DNA of 32,188 bases from assembly GCA_023663905.1 (NCBI GenBank), contig JAMPGO010000013.1:1-32188 (forward strand), given 5' to 3'. Under the pieces are notes generated by a model that worked only from the letters and a program-made list of their open reading frames with translations, ran no database searches and had not been told where the DNA came from. Shown here piece by piece: positions 6,797 to 12,476 of this stretch; position 1 is the stretch's first letter; every line of letters starts with the position of its first letter. Source of the stretch: Ruminococcus flavefaciens (GTDB lineage: Bacteria; Bacillota; Clostridia; Oscillospirales; Ruminococcaceae). The translations under genes and the position numbers were made by a program.

Positions 6797-8398
6797 TTAC
6801 TGTCCCACAACGCAGTTGACAATGCCCTGATAGAGCGAAGCGGATTCACTTGCGAAATTGAAGCCGAAAGCCTGCGGATTCCTGAACTGTGTAACGATTA
6901 TGTACGAATCACTGTAGTTGCTGTAGTCGCTGTATTTTTTAGTGCCGTTGTCGCTGTTATTTTTAAGCACACCCGTAATATAGAGGAAATCGCCCTCCCA
7001 CGTTTCAGCCGTACCTGTTTTTGCATAGAAGCTGTAGCCTGACGGAACATACACTCCGAGATTTGCGCCTACTCCTGTCATACCGTCAAGAAGATTCTGC
7101 CTGTAATCCGTCGGGATAGTGCCGATAACATCGTGGTCTGTAGAGCCTGCTCCGAGAATTTTGCTTGAATCGTTTGTATCAACGATATTTTTCAGGGTAA
7201 ACGGCTTAACCATATCGCCGAAAACGGCTTCACGGGCGAGAGCGGCGAGATAAATCGGGCAGGTCATAACATAGGACTGACCGAATGCCGAACGTCTGAG
7301 GTCGTCGTTGCAGTAAATCTCGATGTTGTTGCTTATCGTGCCAAAATCGCAGTCAATATCGCTGACGAAGTGGAATATTGTTTCCAAATCCTCAAGAACA
7401 GCTTCCTTGCCGATATTATCGAACGAACGTGCGAAGAAAATATTGCTGGAGTTGATGAAAGCGGAATAGAGGCTTCTCTCCATAGGATAGCCGTAATTTG
7501 TATCGTGGTCCCAGTTAACGATTGACGTGCCGTCATAGTACCACGTACCCTCATCGGGAAGAGAGTATATGCCGTGCTTGTCGGAAATGACTTCTGACAT
7601 AATCTTGAAAGTCGAGCCGGGCGGGAAATTCTGGAAAGCCTTGTTGCCATAAGTTCCCCACGCTAAATCCTCCTCAGTTTCAGTGCCGTAGTAATAATCA
7701 GGGTCATAGGACGGATAGGAAACTTCCGCCACAAGCGAGCCGTCGCTTCTCATAACCACAGCAGAGCCGATGATACCTGTGTTTTCCATATAGTTATATA
7801 CAGCGTTCTGAATATCGGAATCGAAAGTAAGCTGTAAGGACTGTCCGATTTTTTCATCGCTTGTCGGATTCTGCTTGCGGAGCTGTTTGTCATAGACCAA
7901 ATCAAGACCTTCGGACATCTCGTTAAGTACGTTGGCGAATGCGATTTTATTTGCGTCGTTGGTCATACGCTGTTCCTTGCCGTCCGCACCCTTCTGGCTG
8001 AACATAAGTATATTACCGTTGCAGTCGTAGAGATTTCCTCTCATCACTGACGGAGCAGGAGCAGGCTTGGTAGTGGTTGCGGAAGTTGTAACCAGAGCGT
8101 TGGCATTTACCGCCGTTGTGCTTCCGACAGTTATGACAGCGTTGACGGCTTCGGCATCGGCTGTTGTAGTTGTCACGGACGTATCGGCAGAAGCAGTGCT
8201 GTCCACCGCAGAAGTCGTGATTTCGGAATCGGGCTTGCTCAGCTGTGTACTTCCTGATTCGCCTGTGGAATCGCTCCGTGAAATTGTATGCTCTGTCGGG
8301 ACAGTATCAGCCTGCTGTACCACATTTCCGCACGACTGTAGCGAAAGGACTGATACGAGACTGATAACTGCAAGAAATTTCTGTCGTTTATTTTTCAT
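6797..8398 (-). CDS. Lipid-anchored penicillin-binding transpeptidase (class B-like)
   Basis: 533 residues. The signal peptide ends in a lipobox (LSLQSC), so it should be a lipoprotein rather than the usual N-terminal transmembrane PBP. A Ser/Thr/Ala-rich linker of about 90 residues follows. RGNLYDCNGNIL (120-131) resembles the class B PBP motif RGxIxDRNGxxLA. The transpeptidase domain (~205-530) has all three active-site motifs: STFK (262-265, acyl-Ser262), SSN (317-319) and KTG (460-462). It should cross-link peptidoglycan at the outer face of the membrane, and is most like PbpA-type proteins. No transglycosylase domain is present. The ATG at 8398 has GGGAGG upstream. It is followed without a gap by a DUF4274-like gene. 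Confidence 0.88.
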   Translation of the reverse strand: MKNKRQKFLAVISLVSVLSLQSCGNVVQQADTVPTEHTISRSDSTGESGSTQLSKPDSEITTSAVDSTASADTSVTTTTADAEAVNAVITVGSTTAVNANALVTTSATTTKPAPAPSVMRGNLYDCNGNILMFSQKGADGKEQRMTNDANKIAFANVLNEMSEGLDLVYDKQLRKQNPTSDEKIGQSLQLTFDSDIQNAVYNYMENTGIIGSAVVMRSDGSLVAEVSYPSYDPDYYYGTETEEDLAWGTYGNKAFQNFPPGSTFKIMSEVISDKHGIYSLPDEGTWYYDGTSIVNWDHDTNYGYPMERSLYSAFINSSNIFFARSFDNIGKEAVLEDLETIFHFVSDIDCDFGTISNNIEIYCNDDLRRSAFGQSYVMTCPIYLAALAREAVFGDMVKPFTLKNIVDTNDSSKILGAGSTDHDVIGTIPTDYRQNLLDGMTGVGANLGVYVPSGYSFYAKTGTAETWEGDFLYITGVLKNNSDNGTKKYSDYSNYSDSYIIVTQFRNPQAFGFNFASESASLYQGIVNCVVGQ

Positions 8399-8430
8399 TA
8401 CAAAATGCCTCCCAAAATGTATCTGAATTA

Positions 8431-8459
8431 ATTATAACTTATTTTGCGGATTATGTCAA
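8431..8459 (-). promoter_or_regulatory. Consensus promoter of the PBP operon
   Basis: Minus strand: TTGACA (8454-8459), 17-nt spacer, TATAAT (8431-8436). Perfect match, 32 nt upstream of the PBP start. Confidence 0.87.
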
Positions 8460-8542
8460 TATGTGAATTGTTTCAAAAAAATGGATAATAATATGCGGTA
8501 TTTCGTCATTTTCAAGTGTTTTTTGCAAAAATGCGTGAATAA

Positions 8543-8576
8543 ATTTACAATAAATTTGCATATATTTACAGTAAAT
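8543..8576. repeat. Two 13-bp near-palindromes 21 bp apart upstream of the GHL10 gene
   Basis: ATTTACAATAAAT (8543-8555) and ATTTACAGTAAAT (8564-8576) differ at one base and are spaced by exactly 21 bp, two helical turns. The second is a perfect palindrome around a central A. They end 6 bp before the GGGAGG ribosome site of the plus-strand gene, so they look like an operator. No convincing plus-strand -35/-10 pair was found; TTTACA and TACAGT inside the repeats are 17 nt apart but weak. Confidence 0.45.
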
Positions 8577-8594
8577 GCTTACGGGAGGTAAAAT

Positions 8595-9740
8595 ATGAAA
8601 AAGTTAATGATTTTATTTATGGCATTTGCAGGAATATTCGTATCCTGCGCCGAAAACGTATCACAGAGCGAATCAAGCGTTCCGGAAATATCTATGCAGA
8701 ACGAATCGCACTTTTCGCCCGACAGTACGGCTGATTATATTCCGCTTAATTTCACGAATCAGGCAGGATTATGGCTTCCCTATATGGATTTCGAGGACTA
8801 TATGTACAACAGAACGGAGGACGAATACAGGGAGGAGGTCAGAAAAATACTCAGCTCCGCAAAGGCGGAAGGAATCAACACGGTATATTTTCACATTCAC
8901 CCGAACGGCGACGCATATTATAAGTCCGAGATTTTCCCGAAAGGTATCTACTATACAGGCGATTACGACCCTTTGGAAATAATGCTTGACGAGGCGCACG
9001 ATATGGGAATTTCGGTACACGGCTGGATAAATCCTTACAGAATGCAGACGGCGGAGCAGATGACAGCCCTACCCGATGATTTCATAGTAAATCAATGGGT
9101 GAACGAGGACAGCCCTATGGTGAAGATTATCAACGGCAGATACTATCTCAATCCCGCATACGACGAGGTTACGGAGCTTGTAAGCGACTGTGCGGACGAG
9201 ATACTGCGGAATTACGACGTTGACGGCATACACATCGACGACTATTTTTATCCTACAACCGATACTGATTTCGACCGTGAAGCCTTTGAATCAAGCGGTA
9301 ATTCTGATTTGGCGCAGTGGAGGACGGATAATATCACAGAAATGGTTAAATCTTTGTACGATACTGTAAAAAGCCACAACAAGCGTGTGAAATTCGGGAT
9401 AAGTCCGCAGGGAAATATCAGTGCCAACTACAATTCGCAGTATGCCGACGTTAAGCTCTGGGCAGATACTGAGGGCTATGCTGATTATATAATTCCGCAG
9501 ATTTACTTCGGCTTTAAGAACGAGACCTGTCCGTTTGAAGCTACCCTGCACGAATGGGAGGACATTACAGGCGACGGAGTATCGCTTGTAATAGGGCTTG
9601 CGGAGTACAAAACAGGGGAGGAGGACAAATGGGCAGGAGCTTCGGGCGAAACGGAGTGGATTGAGAATCCCGATATTATTCAACAGCAGATTGACCTTGT
9701 GAAATCTTCTTCTGCTGACGGCTACGCACTATACAGATAA
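8595..9740 (+). CDS. Lipoprotein with GHL10/DUF187-type glycosidase domain
   Basis: 381 residues, the only plus-strand gene. A lipoprotein signal (GIFVSC) is followed by a short linker, then a TIM-barrel-like domain from about residue 57. Recognisable stretches are AGLWLPYMDFEDY, INTVYFHIHPNGDAYY, HGWINPYRMQ, VDGIHIDDYFYP and FGISPQGN, which together match the family-10-like glycosidase (GHL10, formerly DUF187, YngK-like) group. HIDDYFYP holds the acidic residues expected in the active site. The likely role is cleaving cell-wall-associated or dietary polysaccharide at the cell surface; the substrate is unknown. Start: GGGAGG 6 nt before the ATG. Its last 65 bases overlap the end of a minus-strand gene. 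The protein stops soon after the barrel, with no added binding domain. Confidence 0.88.
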   Translation: MKKLMILFMAFAGIFVSCAENVSQSESSVPEISMQNESHFSPDSTADYIPLNFTNQAGLWLPYMDFEDYMYNRTEDEYREEVRKILSSAKAEGINTVYFHIHPNGDAYYKSEIFPKGIYYTGDYDPLEIMLDEAHDMGISVHGWINPYRMQTAEQMTALPDDFIVNQWVNEDSPMVKIINGRYYLNPAYDEVTELVSDCADEILRNYDVDGIHIDDYFYPTTDTDFDREAFESSGNSDLAQWRTDNITEMVKSLYDTVKSHNKRVKFGISPQGNISANYNSQYADVKLWADTEGYADYIIPQIYFGFKNETCPFEATLHEWEDITGDGVSLVIGLAEYKTGEEDKWAGASGETEWIENPDIIQQQIDLVKSSSADGYALYR

Positions 9741-9957
9741 TCAGATATATTATCTGATATATAAGGCATATTGGAATTACAGGATACCAGCACAACAAAA
9801 ATCCCATAAAAACAATGCAGTCCCTGAATGCATCAAAGCCGTATGATGTACTGAAAAAAAAGCCAAATCCCGCAAAAGCTGAATATATACCACAACCCAA
9901 CAAGAAAACATACGGTGCGAACGAGAGTATAAGAAATGTTTTCAGAGCTTTTTTCAT
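9676..9957 (-). CDS. Small membrane protein, second of a similar pair
   Basis: 93 residues with two to three hydrophobic segments and a basic tail (RSRQQKK). I do not recognise the family. It resembles the protein encoded just upstream (9970-10314): both open MK, then a Leu-Ser-x-x-Pro-Tyr motif (LSFAPY here, LSAVPY there), a Gly/Phe-rich middle with GFF, and a Pro-Val-Ile-Pro motif (WYPVIP here, FPVIP there). The ATG at 9957 has a strong AAGGAGG 7 nt upstream, and the intergenic gap is 12 nt, so both are translated from one message. The 3' end converges with and overlaps the GHL10 gene by 65 bp, which is unusual but the frame is intact. Confidence 0.7.
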   Translation of the reverse strand: MKKALKTFLILSFAPYVFLLGCGIYSAFAGFGFFFSTSYGFDAFRDCIVFMGFLLCWYPVIPICLIYQIIYLIICIVRSRQQKKISQGQSAVE

Positions 9958-9969
9958 ATAAACTCCTCC

Positions 9970-10314
9970 TTAAAGTGAATCCCATTGCGATAAAATTTTA
10001 AGCAGAAATATTGTAAGCAGGCTGAAAATTATTACTGCGAATATAACAGACAATATTACTGCCGTTTTCTTAGAGATGTTCAGCTTTTTCAGCATTAAAT
10101 TAACAATAATTCCTGTGTGAAATCCTACAGACAGCGGAATTACAGGGAATACAGCACCAAGAGTCAACAGCGTTGCAAGAAAGTAAATTGCAAATGTGCT
10201 GAAAAAACCGTATTGAGAAAGAACTCTTATAGTTGCAACGGCAGGGATTATAAATACTGCGTGGTATGGTACGGCGGACAGGACTAACGCAACTGTGAAT
10301 ATCTTATTTTTCAT
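9970..10314 (-). CDS. Small membrane protein, first of a similar pair
   Basis: 114 residues with about three transmembrane helices (roughly 5-30, 38-60 and 84-106) and a basic loop (KKLNISKK). The family is not recognised. It shares the LSxxPY and PVIP motifs with the next gene, suggesting tandem duplication. The ATG at 10314 has AAGGAGG 7 nt before it; a longer frame starting at 10371 would run through the promoter and is rejected. The operon has its own promoter with an operator-like repeat upstream. Small membrane proteins driven this way are often targets of LytTR or peptide-responsive regulators, which is only a suggestion here. Confidence 0.72.
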   Translation of the reverse strand: MKNKIFTVALVLSAVPYHAVFIIPAVATIRVLSQYGFFSTFAIYFLATLLTLGAVFPVIPLSVGFHTGIIVNLMLKKLNISKKTAVILSVIFAVIIFSLLTIFLLKILSQWDSL

Positions 10315-10334
10315 ACAAATTCCTCCTTTTGTAT

Positions 10335-10363
10335 ATTTTACCACAAATTTAACGGGCTGTGAA
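10335..10363 (-). promoter_or_regulatory. Promoter of the small membrane protein pair
   Basis: Minus strand: TTCACA (10358-10363), 17-nt spacer, TAAAAT (10335-10340) with an extended TG before the -10 box. It ends about 20 nt before the ATG at 10314. Confidence 0.65.
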
Positions 10364-10365
10364 GA

Positions 10366-10398
10366 TGACAAATGTCACTTTTCGGGTTACATATGTCA
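10366..10398. repeat. Operator-like repeats, 21 bp apart, abutting the -35 box
   Basis: TGACAAATGTCA (10366-10377) and TTACATATGTCA (10387-10398) match at 10 of 12 positions with a 21-bp period. The first is a TGACA/TGTCA dyad and lies 2 bp upstream of the -35 box. Position, period and paired layout suit an activator binding as a dimer on one face of the helix. The second copy abuts the radical SAM terminator stem. Confidence 0.55.
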
Positions 10399-10428
10399 CA
10401 AAAAAGAACTCCTGTAAAAAGGAGTTCT
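10396..10428 (-). terminator. Intrinsic terminator after the radical SAM gene
   Basis: AGAACTCCT (10405-10413) and AGGAGTTCT (10420-10428) form a 9-bp stem with a 6-nt loop. The minus strand continues TTTTTGTGACA. The plus side also has a T-rich flank, so it may work both ways. Confidence 0.85.
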
Positions 10429-10453
10429 CTTTTGTTTAAGGAGTATATATGTT

Positions 10454-11527
10454 TTAGAAGAGTATGTCTTTAAAGCAGAGCTGAGGTTCGTGCTTATCGA
10501 AATCCCAGCTGTGGTAGGAATCGCCGTGACATCTGCATTTTTCCGCACAGTTACGGCACTTCTCGTTCTCATCGCTGAGATTTTTGCGGAATATCTCAAA
10601 ACCGTTCTCCCATACGTCCTTGAAGCGGTCTGTAAGAATATTTCCCTGAATAAACTCGGGACGACGTTCAATATCGAGACAAGCCGTAATATCGCCGTTC
10701 GCCATAATGCTTGCTATGTACGTTCCTGCGGTGCATATGTAGTACCAGTCACGGACTTCACGCTCGTATTCAAGCCCGAGATAGTGACTGCAACCGTAAG
10801 TAACAGGCTCGCCGGCAATACGCTTATTGCGGATGTACTCGAACATATAGCGGTAATCATCGGGAGTGAGAATAAGCTCGGGGTGCTGTTTTGCACGTCC
10901 GATAGGCTCGATATTGATAATGCGCCACGAATCGATGTCCATATCGTTAAACATTCTGTAAAGCTCATCAAGCTGACTGATATTTTGGTGAGTTACAACC
11001 GTCGTAACCTGAACGTGCTTGAAACTGCCGTTTTTTATAAGGCACTCCACGCCGTTCAATGCACGCTTCCAACCGCCCGGAGTACGTCTGAAAGCGTCGT
11101 GGGTTTCCTCAAGTCCGTCAATACTCACGGAAATAGTACCCATTCCCACACGCTGTAAGTCCTTTGCAACGGATTCGTCAATGAGAGTGGCATTGCTTGT
11201 CATACCCCAGCTGAATCCGAGTTCGTGAGCGACAGCCATAATATCAAAGAAATCGTGCCTTAAAAGCGGTTCACCGCCTGTAACGCAAATCATTTTATTA
11301 GCCGTACCGAAATCGCCCTTGATTTCCGCAAGAAACTTCGCATACTGTTTAACGCTGATTTCCTCGGAAGATACGTCACCGCAGTTGCTTCCGCAGTGCA
11401 GACAGCGTTCATTACAGCGGAGGGTGAGTTCGAGGAACAGGTGGCGGAGCTGTGGCTTAATCATCAACCCTGCACGGTAAGCCTCCAGCGTTTTCATATT
11501 GTCTTTTTTAATATTCACATCAAGCAT
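10454..11527 (-). CDS. Radical SAM/SPASM enzyme, probable peptide or protein maturase
   Basis: 357 residues, cytoplasmic. The radical SAM core has the CNERCLHC cluster motif (C38, C42, C45) and the SAM-binding GGEP (84-87). The C-terminal SPASM region holds C265 and C283, then a CRNCAEKCRC run (C324, C327, C331, C333) and C351, enough to ligate extra Fe-S clusters. SPASM enzymes commonly modify ribosomal peptides (thioether, C-C or other crosslinks) or activate sulfatases. No sulfatase is nearby. The ATG at 11527 has AAGGAG 7 nt upstream and lies 11 nt after the stop of a secreted dockerin protein carrying five VY[GS][PA]P motifs, which is the obvious candidate substrate. I recall that a named radical SAM family ('FibroRumin system') exists in Fibrobacter and Ruminococcus; whether this belongs to it is unchecked. 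Confidence 0.9.
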   Translation of the reverse strand: MLDVNIKKDNMKTLEAYRAGLMIKPQLRHLFLELTLRCNERCLHCGSNCGDVSSEEISVKQYAKFLAEIKGDFGTANKMICVTGGEPLLRHDFFDIMAVAHELGFSWGMTSNATLIDESVAKDLQRVGMGTISVSIDGLEETHDAFRRTPGGWKRALNGVECLIKNGSFKHVQVTTVVTHQNISQLDELYRMFNDMDIDSWRIINIEPIGRAKQHPELILTPDDYRYMFEYIRNKRIAGEPVTYGCSHYLGLEYEREVRDWYYICTAGTYIASIMANGDITACLDIERRPEFIQGNILTDRFKDVWENGFEIFRKNLSDENEKCRNCAEKCRCHGDSYHSWDFDKHEPQLCFKDILF

Positions 11528-11538
11528 AGGTTTTCTCC

Positions 11539-12360
11539 TTATTCAAACGCAATCGGCGCACCGTATACAGGCTGTGTGACAGGTGGTTCGGTAACTGTTG
11601 TTTCAGTCGCCTGTTGTGTATTTACATATGAAAACTGCGGAGCTGTTGTTGTCGGCTGAGGTTCGAAAATCGGCTCATAGAAGCTGTCAATTTTGCCGAG
11701 CAGATAATTCTGGAGCATTACCATATCCGCAACACCAATCTCGCCGTCCATATTCACATCGGCATTGTAGTCATATTCGCCGTTTATATAAGCCTGTCGG
11801 AGTTCAATCATATCAAAAACATCAATTCTGTTGTCACGGTTTATATCGCCGAGCCACGAAATCGGAGGACCGTAAACAGGTACGGGAACAGTAGTAGACG
11901 GCTTAAACGTTGATGTTGTCGGCTTTGTGGAGGATTCATACGGCAGTGTTGACGGGGCTGAATAAACTCCTGTAAAGTGCCATTCTGTCGTAGCTATAAC
12001 ATCTTCGGTCGTCTGCGTATCTGTCTGGCGGTCTGTGGTCTGAGTGGTGGTGTCAGTTGTCGTATTTGTGGACTCGTACGGCAATGTTGACGGAGCTGAA
12101 TAAACTGCCGTAAATGTTGTTTCCGTCGTGGCAATAGTAGCGTCTGTCAGCTTAGTGCCTGTCGGTTGATACGTGGTCTGCGTTGTCTGTGCAGTGGTAA
12201 CAGTTGTCTGCACTACAGGCGGACCGTAAACGTCCTGCACGTCCTCTGTAGCAGGGTTGTAGTCCGAAGCATTTGCGAACTGCGCCGTTCCTGACGGGAT
12301 ATTGCCCATAGCTACTGCAAACATCGCCGCTGTCATAAGGGTCTGTATGGTTTTTTTCAT
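11539..12360 (-). CDS. Secreted Thr-rich dockerin protein with five VY[GS][PA]P motifs; candidate radical SAM substrate
   Basis: 273 residues. Signal peptide ~1-32. The rest is Thr/Gln/Pro-rich spacer carrying five spaced copies of one short motif: VYGPP (44-48), VYSAP (86-90), VYSAP (132-136), VYGPP (162-166) and, after the dockerin, VYGAP (265-269) near the C-terminus. The second and third copies sit in a 23-residue duplicated block that includes VYSAPSTLPYES. A dockerin (~170-227) has two Ca-binding loops, DINRDNRIDVFD and DVNMDGEIGVAD. No catalytic domain is present. The start is the ATG at 12360 (AAGGAAG 8 nt upstream) rather than the in-frame GTG at 12369. The next gene is a radical SAM/SPASM enzyme 11 nt downstream. 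Inference: a cellulosome-docked multi-site substrate whose Tyr-containing motifs are modified. A simple surface linker protein is the alternative. Confidence 0.88.
   Translation of the reverse strand: MKKTIQTLMTAAMFAVAMGNIPSGTAQFANASDYNPATEDVQDVYGPPVVQTTVTTAQTTQTTYQPTGTKLTDATIATTETTFTAVYSAPSTLPYESTNTTTDTTTQTTDRQTDTQTTEDVIATTEWHFTGVYSAPSTLPYESSTKPTTSTFKPSTTVPVPVYGPPISWLGDINRDNRIDVFDMIELRQAYINGEYDYNADVNMDGEIGVADMVMLQNYLLGKIDSFYEPIFEPQPTTTAPQFSYVNTQQATETTVTEPPVTQPVYGAPIAFE
11934..12134 (-). repeat. 138-bp-period duplication inside the dockerin protein gene
   Basis: About 65-70 bp around 11934-11996 and 12072-12134 encode nearly the same 23 residues (IATTE, two variable residues, FT[AG]VYSAPSTLPYES). 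The copies start 138 bp (46 codons) apart. Differences are mostly at third positions, except where the residues preceding FT change, so the copies have diverged under selection for the protein motif. Confidence 0.7.
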
Positions 12361-12415
12361 AATATGCACTTCCTTTTCAGAAAAAATAATATTGCTTTAT
12401 AATATAGACGTAAAA

Positions 12416-12444
12416 ATTATCCATTTTTCTCACATAAAAAGCAA
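12416..12444 (-). promoter_or_regulatory. Possible promoter of the dockerin-radical SAM operon
   Basis: Minus strand: TTGCTT (12439-12444), 17 nt, GATAAT (12416-12421). The -35 is poor. No terminator was seen after uvrA, so read-through from uvrBA is also possible. Confidence 0.4.
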
Positions 12445-12476
12445 ATTTGTAGGAATCAACAAAAACCAACTTAAAA

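Noticed and set aside
9740-9758. Perfect ATCAGATA/TATCTGAT hairpin right after the GHL10 stop
   Set aside because: An AT-rich 8-bp stem with no following U tract, and it lies within the coding part of the opposing membrane protein gene. Not convincing as a terminator.
10490-11158. 222-codon plus-strand frame opposite the radical SAM gene
   Set aside because: Lies wholly within the enzyme's coding region with no ribosome site or domain.
10454-11527. Radical SAM enzyme considered as an anaerobic sulfatase-maturating enzyme
   Set aside because: No sulfatase with a CxPSR/CxAxR motif is nearby; the adjacent gene is a repeat-motif dockerin protein, and the operon context fits peptide maturation better. 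A search would be needed to exclude it fully.
11934-12134. Repeats considered as a CRISPR array or mobile-element end
   Set aside because: Only two copies, coding and in frame, with synonymous differences; no palindromic repeat unit or spacers.
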